From assembly GCA_003643975.1 (NCBI GenBank), contig QNAR01000062.1, positions 1 to 8,202 of the forward strand: DNA of 8,202 bases. The letters run 5' to 3'. Shown in pieces: positions 1 to 6,964 of this stretch (its first letter is position 1; every line of letters begins with the position of its first letter). Under the pieces are notes generated by a model. It ran no database searches. It saw only the letters and a program-made list of their open reading frames with translations, and was not told the origin of the DNA. The translations under genes were made by a program, and so were the position numbers. This stretch comes from Thermotogae bacterium (lineage in GTDB: Bacteria > Thermotogota > Thermotogae > Petrotogales > Kosmotogaceae).

Positions 1-899
1 AATATTTTTTCGAGATTCTCACCGAAGAAAACAAAGATGCCGTTTCGCTGGGAGGATTCAGACCCGCGGATCCAATAAAAATGTTGTTATTTCCTGCAAG
101 GGTAGAGCTTTTGGACATCCCAAAGTTTCCTGAAACAATCGTTCTTGGAGTCAATAACTGTGATCTTCAAGCGGTGGGCTTTCTCGATAAGGCGTTGCTG
201 GGAGAATACCCTGACCCTTATTATAGTGAAATTAGAAAACGAACCCTTTTAATTGGCGTTGACTGCAAAGAGGTTAAAGAAAGCTGCCATTGCATCTTAC
301 AAGGCTATAAACCCTATCCGGAGAGTGTTTACGACCTGGCGATATCTGAAGTTGGTGGTATGTTTGTGCTTAAAAGCGGTTCTGAAAAAGGCGAAGGCTT
401 GCTGGAAGATTTCTCGAAAGGGCACAGCGTCATGAACGACATCCCGGATATCGATCGGGTAATAGAGACAAACAGGGAACTTATCAAACGCGAACTCGTG
501 GAATTAAACAGTGGCTGGTCAATTGCTTCACATACAGAGGAAAGAAAACTTGAGCCTTCACAAGAGATGGTGGATTCCTGTATCGAATGTGGTGGCTGCA
601 ATTTTGTTTGCCCGACCTGCTATTGTTTTATGTTGAATGACGAAAGCAGGAAAGCACATTTTTCAAAAGTGCGATCCTGGGATGCCTGCCAGCTCAAAGG
701 GTATGCGCGAGTAGCAGGTGGCGGAAACCCAAGGGCAGCGTTATACGAACGTTTTAACCATAGATATAGCTGCAAATTCACATATACAATTAGGCAATTT
801 GGTATCAGTGCTTGTACGGGATGTGGGCGTTGTATAGACGTCTGCCCCGCAAATATAGATATCAGAAATGCAGCCCGAAAGCTGACAATCAAGAAGTAG
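1..899 (+). CDS. hydB: Sulfhydrogenase beta subunit-like iron-sulfur protein (HydB/AsrA family), 5' truncated by window edge
   Basis: This is an electron-transfer subunit that in soluble sulfhydrogenases links the flavin (gamma) subunit to the hydrogenase. The reading frame is open from the first full codon at base 3 (YFFEILTEENK...GGFRPADPIKM), so the ATG at 81 is an internal Met and the true start lies upstream. About 298 residues are visible; the family is usually about 330-370. The central part has the family pattern of NNCDL (a variant of the usual RPCDL), a DPYY segment, and a GVDC...CHC stretch. Two C-terminal cluster motifs follow: CIECGGCNFVCPTCYCF (bases 579-629) and CTGCGRCIDVCP (813-848), each CxxCxxCxxxCP, so two [4Fe-4S] clusters are expected. 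The close paralogue AsrA (anaerobic sulfite reductase) has the same layout, but no AsrC is present and hydrogenase genes follow, so a hydrogenase role is preferred. It ends 5 bases before the preferred start of its gamma partner. The cytoplasmic location is inferred from the lack of membrane segments. Confidence 0.88.
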   Translation, partial: YFFEILTEENKDAVSLGGFRPADPIKMLLFPARVELLDIPKFPETIVLGVNNCDLQAVGFLDKALLGEYPDPYYSEIRKRTLLIGVDCKEVKESCHCILQGYKPYPESVYDLAISEVGGMFVLKSGSEKGEGLLEDFSKGHSVMNDIPDIDRVIETNRELIKRELVELNSGWSIASHTEERKLEPSQEMVDSCIECGGCNFVCPTCYCFMLNDESRKAHFSKVRSWDACQLKGYARVAGGGNPRAALYERFNHRYSCKFTYTIRQFGISACTGCGRCIDVCPANIDIRNAARKLTIKK

Positions 900-904
900 T
901 GGTG

Positions 905-1732
905 ATGCTTGTGGTGAATGCCTTTGAATCAATACGAACGAAATTGCTTGAAGTGATTACTGAATCTCCGACAATCAAGACCTTTGTTCTTGATTGTGGA
1001 GGTGATTTTGAGTTCAAGACTGGACAATTTGTTGAAGTCGGTTTGGCTGGTGTAGGCGAGGGACCTTTTACTCCATCCTGTTCGCATTACACAAAGAACC
1101 CCATAGAAATAACGATAATGAAAACGGGTTACATGACGGAAAAAATACACCAGATTCGTAAAGGAGCGGAAGTGATTTTAAGGGGCCCTTATGGGAATGG
1201 GTATCCCCTTGAGAAATTTGAAGGAAAGCATATTCTTATCGTAGGGGGAGGAGTTGGCCTTGCTCCATTAAGGTCTTTATTCCTCACTCTTGTTCATGAT
1301 ATTGAACGATATAACGGGATTACGGTTTGTTTTGGGGCGAGGTCACCAGAAGACCTTATATATAAGGAACAATTAAAGGAATGGTCGAAAATCAAGGGTG
1401 TAAACCTGAATCTATCTGTGGATAAAGTTCCCAAAGGTCAGAAATGGTCTGGCAATGTAGGTGTGGTTACAACGCTCTTAAAACCGCTTGAATTAGACGT
1501 TGAAAATACGATAGCAGCTGTTTGTGGTCCACCCATCATGATGAAATTTACATCTCTGAGCCTGCTCGAAAAAGGCATAGCCCCATCAAATTTGTATTTA
1601 TCGATGGAAAGCAAGATGTATTGTGGGGTTGGGCTTTGCAGACATTGCACTATTGAACACTACTTTGTTTGCAAAGATGGGCCTGTCTTTACCTATGACC
1701 AGTTTGAAAACCCGGAGGCGATCTGGGCATGA
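905..1732 (+). CDS. hydG: Sulfhydrogenase gamma subunit-like FAD/NAD(P)-binding reductase with [2Fe-2S] cluster
   Basis: This is a ferredoxin-NADP reductase-type diaphorase subunit (275 aa), the likely entry or exit point for NAD(P)H electrons. The symbol is used in the sulfhydrogenase sense, not the [FeFe]-maturase HydG. From the ATG at 905, residues 5-100 form the FAD barrel (GQFVEV at 40-45, PFTPSCS at 54-60, RGPYGNG at 93-99). The nucleotide-binding domain has GGGVGLAPLRS at 114-124 and CGPP at 207-210. The C-terminus carries a [2Fe-2S] motif with Cys 240, 245, 248 and 256 (CGVGLC, CRHC), then KDGPVFTY, as in sulfhydrogenase gamma, AsrB and PyrK. The frame stays open upstream to a TTG at 812, but that region overlaps the preceding gene. 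GTG 911 or GTG 914 are real alternatives to ATG 905, because GGTGAT at 901-906 would be well placed for them. The last bases overlap the next gene as ATGA. No membrane segment is seen. NADH versus NADPH preference cannot be read from the sequence. Confidence 0.9.
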   Translation: MLVVNAFESIRTKLLEVITESPTIKTFVLDCGGDFEFKTGQFVEVGLAGVGEGPFTPSCSHYTKNPIEITIMKTGYMTEKIHQIRKGAEVILRGPYGNGYPLEKFEGKHILIVGGGVGLAPLRSLFLTLVHDIERYNGITVCFGARSPEDLIYKEQLKEWSKIKGVNLNLSVDKVPKGQKWSGNVGVVTTLLKPLELDVENTIAAVCGPPIMMKFTSLSLLEKGIAPSNLYLSMESKMYCGVGLCRHCTIEHYFVCKDGPVFTYDQFENPEAIWA

Positions 1733-2229
1733 AGAGGCTATTGATAGATATGGAAAAGCTCCTATCTGAACCAACTCCATCTATTCAGTGCGAGTATCTA
1801 TATCATAGTAAAAACAATGGTCTGCTTTCTCTTGTGGAAATAGCAGAGTTTGCTCTATACTGTCGTCAATGTCCGGAAGCTCATTGCGTTAAAGCCTGCC
1901 CACGTGACGCTTTAGAAAGATTACCTGATGGCACTGTGAAAAGAGCAAATCTTCGCTGCGTAGGTTGCAAATCGTGTGTTTTAGCATGCCCCTTCGGTAC
2001 CCTTTTCCCGGAAACAATCAACTTCGTCGCCGATCATTGTGATTATTGTATTTCACAAAGAATGAAAGATCAAGAATATATACCTCTCTGTGTGAAAACT
2101 TCTAAGAACGGAGAGGTTTCTTTAGTGGAGCTCGATGAAGAAGATCCTTCCAGCGGGTTGTATTTTGTGGGTAAATACATGGCTGTTAAAACCCATCACT
2201 GGAGGTATAAGGAGGGGAAAGTTCTTTGA
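1729..2229 (+). CDS. HycB/CooF-like small ferredoxin subunit with a predicted three [4Fe-4S] clusters
   Basis: This 166-aa iron-sulfur protein probably bridges the diaphorase pair and the hydrogenase small subunit. It starts with ATG overlapping the previous TGA, with GGAGG at 1714-1718. The central cluster motifs are intact: Cys 45/48/53/57 (CxxCxxxxCxxxC) and Cys 77/80/83/87 (CxxCxxCxxxCP). The N-terminus has the family's MKRLLIDMEK opening but then lacks the usual CxxCxxC; only Cys21 remains, just before the KNNG turn. The last motif keeps Cys 104/107/121 but has Ser125 where a fourth Cys is normal. The twelve cysteines in total would bind three clusters rather than the four of typical HycB/CooF/DmsB-type subunits (inference from the family's ligand pairing). 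No signal peptide or membrane segment is seen. It lies directly before the NuoH-like gene, with 4 bases of overlap. The family call is firm; the exact electron partner is inferred from position only. Confidence 0.85.
   Translation: MKRLLIDMEKLLSEPTPSIQCEYLYHSKNNGLLSLVEIAEFALYCRQCPEAHCVKACPRDALERLPDGTVKRANLRCVGCKSCVLACPFGTLFPETINFVADHCDYCISQRMKDQEYIPLCVKTSKNGEVSLVELDEEDPSSGLYFVGKYMAVKTHHWRYKEGKVL
2209..2215 (+). promoter_or_regulatory. Ribosome binding site supporting a TTG start for mbhM
   Basis: AAGGAGG lies 10 bases before the TTG at 2226, which itself overlaps the previous TGA (TTGA). The next in-frame ATG (2283) has no such site and would remove the first transmembrane helix, so the TTG start is preferred. 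Confidence 0.7.
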
Positions 2230-3128
2230 TCGCCGTATATACTCTCTTATTTCCTGGCCTCGTTTTTACAGCCTTTTGCGGGATGATTGCTTGGTGGATT
2301 GAAAGAAAACTGAGTGCCCTTTTCCAGCACAGGGTGGGGCCACCCTGGTATCAGAATTTCATTGATTTTTTCAAACTGCTTGGTAAAGAGAGCATAGTCC
2401 CGGCTGATTCAGCGATTATTATGTACTCAGTTGCCCCGTTAATTGCCTTTGCATCAGTTGTGGCTTTTGCTACGGTTCTGGGGAGCGCTGTTTTTTTGAA
2501 CATCGAAATCGCAGGGGATTTGATTTTACTACTTTATTTGAGCTCTCTGGTTTCCACAGGGATTTTCCTTGGAGCCTCTGCCTCTGCTAATGTTTATGCT
2601 GCAATAGGCGCTTCCAGAGAAATAAAAATGCTTCTTGCCGATGAGCTGGTTTTTATTATGGTGGTACTTGTACCTGTGGTAAAATCAGGATTTTCATTCA
2701 GGTTTGGAGCGGTATTGAATACTTCTGCTATCACTTCCTTTTCCGGTGTTATGGCATACATTCTTGGGCTAATGTGCATTCAAGCGAAGCTTGCTTTACA
2801 GCCATTTGACTTGCCTGAAGCCGAAACAGAACTCGCTGGCGGTGTTGAAATAGAGTATTCAGGTGTTTTGCTTGGAATCTGGAAATTAACTAAAGCTATG
2901 GAATTTTTCATATATCCATTGTTTTTAAGTGTCCTTTTCTTTGGTATTGGCAAGGGATTCGTTGGAATACTTTTAAATGTTCTTTTCTACATTTTGACGC
3001 TGATAATTTTGATAATAGTGAAAAATGTAAATCCGAGGGTGACTATAGACAAAATGTTGAACTTTTTCTGGAAGGTTTTATCGCCATTGGCATTAATTGC
3101 ACTCGTCCTCGCCCTCTTCGGAGGTTGA
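2226..3128 (+). CDS. mbhM: Membrane-bound hydrogenase subunit M, NuoH-like membrane anchor
   Basis: This is the integral membrane subunit that docks the hydrogenase arm to the ion-pumping arm, homologous to complex I NuoH/ND1 (300 aa). About eight hydrophobic helices can be seen (roughly residues 3-21, 65-90, 98-120, 136-153, 172-190, 226-242, 246-266, 282-299). Hallmarks are WIERKLSALFQHRVGPPWYQ at 24-43, SREIKM at 130-135, the acidic DE at 139-140, and FDLPEAETELAGG at 194-206 followed by EIEYSG at 208-213. These correspond to the conserved charged loop that in complex I forms the quinone cavity and the link to the proton channels; in Mbh the equivalent region helps couple redox change to ion transfer. 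The start is TTG with a strong ribosome site. The gene precedes mbhJ here, whereas in Pyrococcus furiosus mbhM follows the J-K-L genes (known order), so gene order is rearranged. Confidence 0.93.
   Translation: MIAVYTLLFPGLVFTAFCGMIAWWIERKLSALFQHRVGPPWYQNFIDFFKLLGKESIVPADSAIIMYSVAPLIAFASVVAFATVLGSAVFLNIEIAGDLILLLYLSSLVSTGIFLGASASANVYAAIGASREIKMLLADELVFIMVVLVPVVKSGFSFRFGAVLNTSAITSFSGVMAYILGLMCIQAKLALQPFDLPEAETELAGGVEIEYSGVLLGIWKLTKAMEFFIYPLFLSVLFFGIGKGFVGILLNVLFYILTLIILIIVKNVNPRVTIDKMLNFFWKVLSPLALIALVLALFGG
3120..3125 (+). promoter_or_regulatory. Ribosome binding site fixing the mbhJ start at ATG 3131
   Basis: GGAGGT lies 5 bases before ATG 3131. The frame is also open from TTG 3125, but that codon overlaps this site and cannot be served by it, so the shorter start is preferred. 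Confidence 0.7.
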
Positions 3129-3130
3129 AT

Positions 3131-3547
3131 ATGGGTGTATATAACAGGATTTTGAAAAAGTCTTTATGGGTGTTTCACATGAGCGCTTCACCCTGTAATA
3201 ACTGTGATATAGAGGTGCTCGATTTGTTGACGCCTGGCTATGATTTGGAACGCTTTGGAATAAAGCTCGTTGGCTCGATAAGACATGCCGATGTGCTCCT
3301 GATAACAGGAATGGGAGGTTGTAAAATCTCTGAAAGAGTTGTCAGACTTTATAATCAAGCACCAAAACCCGTTTTTGTTGTTGCTGTAGGAACGTGCCCA
3401 ATTGGCGGTGCAACATTCAAAGATAGTTACTCACGATGTGGACCTTTGGATAAGCTTATACCCGTAAATCTTTACATTCCGGGATGTCCCCCAAAGCCTG
3501 AAGCTATGATAGAGGGATTGTTGAAATTATTGGGGAGGTTGGACTGA
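3131..3547 (+). CDS. mbhJ: Membrane-bound [NiFe]-hydrogenase small subunit J (NuoB-like)
   Basis: This is the electron-transferring small subunit (138 aa from ATG 3131) that carries the [4Fe-4S] cluster next to the [NiFe] site, homologous to NuoB/PSST and EchC. The ligands are the expected four: Cys22 and Cys25 in SPCNNCDIE, Cys89 in GTCPIGG, and Cys119 in PGCPP (numbered from ATG 3131). The segment FGIKLVGSIRHADVLLITG is typical of group 4 small subunits. Two further cysteines (64 and 103) are not at known ligand positions. There is no twin-arginine signal and only one cluster site, as expected for group 4 and unlike the larger small subunits of group 1 hydrogenases. The stop overlaps the next start as TGATG, indicating translational coupling with mbhK. 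Confidence 0.94.
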   Translation: MGVYNRILKKSLWVFHMSASPCNNCDIEVLDLLTPGYDLERFGIKLVGSIRHADVLLITGMGGCKISERVVRLYNQAPKPVFVVAVGTCPIGGATFKDSYSRCGPLDKLIPVNLYIPGCPPKPEAMIEGLLKLLGRLD

Positions 3548-3987
3548 TGGCTTCTGAAGAACATGAAAATGATGTGTTGAATGAATTGAAGGAAAAAATA
3601 AAGATGCTTCTTTCCAAGAAGAAGCGAGTTTATTTTAAAGTCGAATCTGAAAACATTGTTGAAGTGGCCAAATATCTTTTTGAAAAAGGCTTGAGGCTTT
3701 CGACCATTTCAGCATTGGAAAACTACGAAGGATTCGAGCTTATTTACCACTTTTCAGATGATAAGAGCGGGATGTATTACTGCCCGAAGGTGTTCATTCC
3801 ATTGGACGATCCCAAAGTCCCTTCAATTGCAAACAACATAGCCGGGGCAAAATGGATTGAAAGGGAGATCGGAGAGCTTTTTGGAGTGGTTTTCGTTAAA
3901 CATCCTGAACCGAAACCACTACTTCTTGAAGATAATCCGAAAATTCCAAAGAATCCACTTAGAGTAAAGAGGCGAGAACATGAGTGA
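3547..3987 (+). CDS. mbhK: Membrane-bound hydrogenase subunit K (NuoC-like, 30 kDa subunit family)
   Basis: This 146-aa soluble subunit is homologous to complex I NuoC and packs against MbhJ and MbhL; it carries no cofactor. The diagnostic motif is WIEREIGELFGVVF at residues 103-116, followed by KHPEPKPLLLED at 118-129, matching the family's ERExxDxFGxxFxxHP signature with Gly in place of the usual Asp. The N-terminal 30 residues are Lys/Glu rich and less conserved. Start ATG 3547 overlaps the mbhJ stop and is preceded by GGGGAGGT at 3532-3539. The 3' end overlaps mbhL by 8 bases. Its place between J and L is the same as in Pyrococcus Mbh. Confidence 0.9.
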   Translation: MASEEHENDVLNELKEKIKMLLSKKKRVYFKVESENIVEVAKYLFEKGLRLSTISALENYEGFELIYHFSDDKSGMYYCPKVFIPLDDPKVPSIANNIAGAKWIEREIGELFGVVFVKHPEPKPLLLEDNPKIPKNPLRVKRREHE

Positions 3988-5188
3988 AGATTTCAACTTA
4001 CCCGTTGGCCCTTTTCATCCTCTTTTGGAGGAAGCGGAATATTTCAAGATTACCCTTGATGGTGAGAAGGTAAAGGAAATTGAGATGGAAACTGGCTGGA
4101 TGCATAGAGCCATTGAAAAGCTTTCCGAGAGCAATACTTTTGATCAGACAATATTCCTTGTTGAGAGAATTTGTGGTATTTGTTCTGCTTCGCATCCCTT
4201 TGCTTGTGTGAATGCACTGGAAGATATAGGCAATGTTGAAATCCCTTTGAGGGCAAGGTATATCAGATCTTTGATAGGTGAAATGGAGCGCATTCATAGC
4301 CATTTACTATGGCTGGGTCTCGCTGGACATTTTATTGGTTACGATACACTTTGGATGTGGGCATGGAAGTATAGAGAACCCATTCTTGAAGTCATCGAGC
4401 TCATTACCGGAAATAGAAATCATTACGGCGTCTTCCGGATAGGGGGAGTGCGAAAAGACTACGATATATCTCTAAATACACGGGTCAACGAAGTTATGGA
4501 CATGCTTGAAAAAAAGCTGAGCATGGTTGCTAAAGCTGCTATGGATGATCCGGTACTTAAAAGCAGATTATGTGGCGTTGGTATTTTAACAAAGGAAGAT
4601 GCCATCAACTATTGCGCCACTGGACCCACAGCCAGAGCTTCGGGAGTTGCCATTGATGTGCGAAAAGACGAACCCTACGCCGCTTATGATTTGCTGGATT
4701 TTGACATAATTGTTCGTGAGGAAGGCGATGTTTTTGCCAAAACTGTTGTGAGAATACTCGAGATGTTAGAGAGTATAAAGATGGTAAGGCAGATTATTGA
4801 ACGCTTGAGAAAAATTTCAGGCCCAATTTACAACGATGTTGCTGAAATTCCTGCCGGTGAAGGAATCGGAAGGCACGAAGCTCCCAGAGGTGAAGTATTT
4901 CATTACATACGCTCAGATGGGTCAAATCGTCCTATTAGGCATAAAATAAGAGCTCCGAGCTATGTTAATATTCCAACTTATGAAGTCAGCTGTCCTGGAA
5001 TGAATCTTTCTGATGTAATGATAACGCTGGCTTCAGTAGATCCTTGCTATTGTTGCACGGAAAGGTCCGTAAAGCTTTTCGATTCAAAGGGTACAGAAAT
5101 AGCCCAGAATTTACTTGAGTTATCGCAGAGAAAAACCGACAGACTCATCGATGAGTTAGGGGAGAGCGAATTATGGAAGCTTTTGTAA
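3980..5188 (+). CDS. mbhL: Membrane-bound [NiFe]-hydrogenase large catalytic subunit L (NuoD-like)
   Basis: This is the catalytic subunit (402 aa) that reduces protons to H2, or the reverse, at a [NiFe](CN)2CO centre facing the cytoplasm. Both metal-binding pairs are present: RICGIC with Cys65 and Cys68, and DPCYCC with Cys356 and Cys359, so a genuine hydrogenase site is expected rather than a degenerate site such as that of MbxL/NuoD. Other family marks are GPFHPLLEE at 10-18, GWMHRAIEK at 39-47 and ERIHSHLLWLG in the middle. After CTER (359-362) come 40 more residues, which look like the C-terminal extension removed by a HycI/HyaD-type protease once nickel is inserted; cleavage after Arg362 is inferred from HycE. 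Cys358 is an additional cysteine inside the second CxxC. AAGAGG at 3967-3972 precedes the ATG. The 3' end overlaps the next gene by 16 bases. The protease and Hyp maturation genes are not in this window. Confidence 0.95.
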   Translation: MSEDFNLPVGPFHPLLEEAEYFKITLDGEKVKEIEMETGWMHRAIEKLSESNTFDQTIFLVERICGICSASHPFACVNALEDIGNVEIPLRARYIRSLIGEMERIHSHLLWLGLAGHFIGYDTLWMWAWKYREPILEVIELITGNRNHYGVFRIGGVRKDYDISLNTRVNEVMDMLEKKLSMVAKAAMDDPVLKSRLCGVGILTKEDAINYCATGPTARASGVAIDVRKDEPYAAYDLLDFDIIVREEGDVFAKTVVRILEMLESIKMVRQIIERLRKISGPIYNDVAEIPAGEGIGRHEAPRGEVFHYIRSDGSNRPIRHKIRAPSYVNIPTYEVSCPGMNLSDVMITLASVDPCYCCTERSVKLFDSKGTEIAQNLLELSQRKTDRLIDELGESELWKLL

Positions 5189-6963
5189 ATGTCTTATCGT
5201 TTATGATTATCATTCCACTGATAGCGGCACTTATGGATAGTGGCACTAACTGGAAAGTGGCAAGGTGGCTTAATGTCATCACTTGCTCATACCTTTTAGT
5301 TGTTTCATTTATCCTTTGGGGTTATTTGCCGCTGGCAACTGGATTAAGTGGGGAAGGGATCTTTTCCCTTGATGAATTTTCTTACTTTGCTCTGCTCTTT
5401 GCAAATATCCTTGGCCTTGCATTTTCAATTTACCTTTTGAAGAGTGAGAAACTCAAATTCCATGTATATTTCATAATGACTATGGCCTTTGTTAATGGGG
5501 CATTGATGACACAAAATGCGGTTGCCTTCCTTGTTTTCTGGGGGCTTGCAGGTTTGATGCTTTATCTCTTTGCAATTTCTTCAAAACTCGCCTCTGGTGT
5601 TGCCAAGAAAACACTTATCATATCTGGCATATCTGATTCCCTGCTGATATTCGCTTTTTTCCTTTTGGGATATTCCAATGAAGCTTTGATTGGCTTTTCA
5701 GGTGGTAGCCCAAATGCTTGGGAAATAACAGCCCTATCCTTTATTGTGCTTGCATCTTTCGCTAAAGCGGGGGCTTTTCCACTGCATACCTGGATTCCGA
5801 AATACTGTGAAAAAGCACCTATTGAATCCGCGTTTATTCTTCCAGCATCTTTGGACAAAATTCTCGGGATTTATTTACTTGCAAGATTATTCTTGGAATA
5901 CGGCATCATACCACAGTGGTTGAGGGTAATCGTTGCAGGTATAGGTGCATTTACCATAATTATAGCCGTTATGATGGCGTTGATTCAACACAACGCACGT
6001 AAACTTCTCGGTTACCATGCGGTAAGCCAGGTGGGATATATGGTGCTTGGTATAGCTACCGGAAATCCCGTGGGAATCATTGGCGGGTTGTTACATACTG
6101 TGAACAATTCTATTTATAAATCCGGGTTGTTCATGGCGGCTGGAAACGTTGAAAGTTCAGCAGGCACGGTGGAATTGGCGGAACTTGGCGGATTGGCGAG
6201 ACGAACGCCGCTGACTTTTTCAGGTATGCTGGTTTGTTCCTTATCTATTTCCGGGATGCCATTAACGAATGGCTTCGTATCGAAATGGCTCATTTATCAG
6301 GGAGTTTTGATAGCAATGGCTCAAAGTCTTTACGGCTATAAAATATTGTACATGTTCTTTCTCATAATGGCTCTTTTTGGCAGTGCGTTGACTCTGGCGA
6401 GTTTTATGAAACTAAACTTCTCTATATTCCTTGGAAAAGCCACGGAAAAAACCAAAGACGCGAGGGAAGCTTCTTTACCGAAACTCATCGCGTTACTCAT
6501 AAATGCTTCTTTGTGTTTGTTCATAGGTATTGGATGGAAATTCTTCCCGCTTCCATTGATTGAGAATAGCTTGGGCAAAAACCTTGAAAATTCTGTGGGC
6601 TTTCTCTCCACGACACAGCTTCTGGGTGTTGTTACCTTATCCCTTGTCTTTGGTGCATTGATATATCTTATGTTCCGAAAAGTAAGAGTAGATGATGCTT
6701 TTGTTGGTGGACAAAAGGACACCGTGAAATTCAGAATCTCGGGTACAGGCTTTTTCAATGACATTCGAAACATGAAGCCGTTGAAGGTTATTTACAACGG
6801 TGCTGAAAAAGGCTGCTTCGACATCTATACACATCTTAAGACAGGGTTGAAAGCCATGGTTACGCCACTGAAACTGCTTCATACAGGCGAACTGTCTTTT
6901 TACAGCGTCTGGGTTATGCTGGGGTTTATAGTTCTTCTCTCAATATTTCTAAGGGGTGGTTGA
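5173..6963 (+). CDS. NuoL/MrpA-like proton-conducting antiporter subunit (Mbh/Mrp module)
   Basis: This 596-aa polytopic membrane protein of the complex I NuoL/M/N - MrpA/D family is expected to move H+ or Na+. It has many hydrophobic helices across residues 1-500, an extended hydrophilic C-terminal segment (503-570), and a final helix at about 577-593. Conserved points are FAKAGAFPLHTWIPK at 196-210 (Lys198), LDKILGIY at 227-234 (Lys229), ARKLLGYHAVSQVGYM at 275-290, His308 and Lys316 in LLHTVNNSIYKSGLF, and GFVSKW at 367-372. The usual TM5 glutamate (FWE) is Gly124 in VFWGL, while Asp155 lies in the next helix (SGISDSLL). The C-terminal FVGGQ, GTGFFNDI and FDIY segments resemble the long NuoL/MrpA-type tail. 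GGAG at 5161-5164 precedes the ATG. The gene directly precedes the MrpA-C-terminal-like gene, as if MrpA were split. MbhH would be an alternative name by family. Confidence 0.9.
   Translation: MEAFVNVLSFMIIIPLIAALMDSGTNWKVARWLNVITCSYLLVVSFILWGYLPLATGLSGEGIFSLDEFSYFALLFANILGLAFSIYLLKSEKLKFHVYFIMTMAFVNGALMTQNAVAFLVFWGLAGLMLYLFAISSKLASGVAKKTLIISGISDSLLIFAFFLLGYSNEALIGFSGGSPNAWEITALSFIVLASFAKAGAFPLHTWIPKYCEKAPIESAFILPASLDKILGIYLLARLFLEYGIIPQWLRVIVAGIGAFTIIIAVMMALIQHNARKLLGYHAVSQVGYMVLGIATGNPVGIIGGLLHTVNNSIYKSGLFMAAGNVESSAGTVELAELGGLARRTPLTFSGMLVCSLSISGMPLTNGFVSKWLIYQGVLIAMAQSLYGYKILYMFFLIMALFGSALTLASFMKLNFSIFLGKATEKTKDAREASLPKLIALLINASLCLFIGIGWKFFPLPLIENSLGKNLENSVGFLSTTQLLGVVTLSLVFGALIYLMFRKVRVDDAFVGGQKDTVKFRISGTGFFNDIRNMKPLKVIYNGAEKGCFDIYTHLKTGLKAMVTPLKLLHTGELSFYSVWVMLGFIVLLSIFLRGG
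6951..6956 (+). promoter_or_regulatory. Ribosome binding site favouring GTG 6965 for the MbhD-MbhE fusion
   Basis: AAGGGG lies 8 bases upstream of GTG 6965. The frame is also open from GTG 6956, which sits on top of this site and has no purine-rich site of its own. Confidence 0.55.
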
Positions 6964-6964
6964 T

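Noticed and set aside
81..899. Complete HydB-like gene starting at ATG 81
   Set aside because: The same frame is open back to base 3 and its translation fits the family before residue 81's Met, with no ribosome site before 81. The gene is cut by the window edge.
812..904. Extended N-terminus of the gamma subunit from TTG 812
   Set aside because: It lies inside the second cluster-binding motif of the HydB-like gene in another frame, and gamma subunits begin close to the residues encoded at 905-920.
1..1732. Anaerobic sulfite reductase AsrA-AsrB pair
   Set aside because: The families are close paralogues, but no AsrC (sirohaem subunit) follows and the next genes are hydrogenase subunits. Upstream DNA could still change this view.
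6336..6773. Minus-strand open frame of 145 codons (also 7463-7909 and others)
   Set aside because: These lie antisense inside well-supported membrane genes, have no family resemblance and no ribosome sites; their openness follows from the codon use of the + strand genes.
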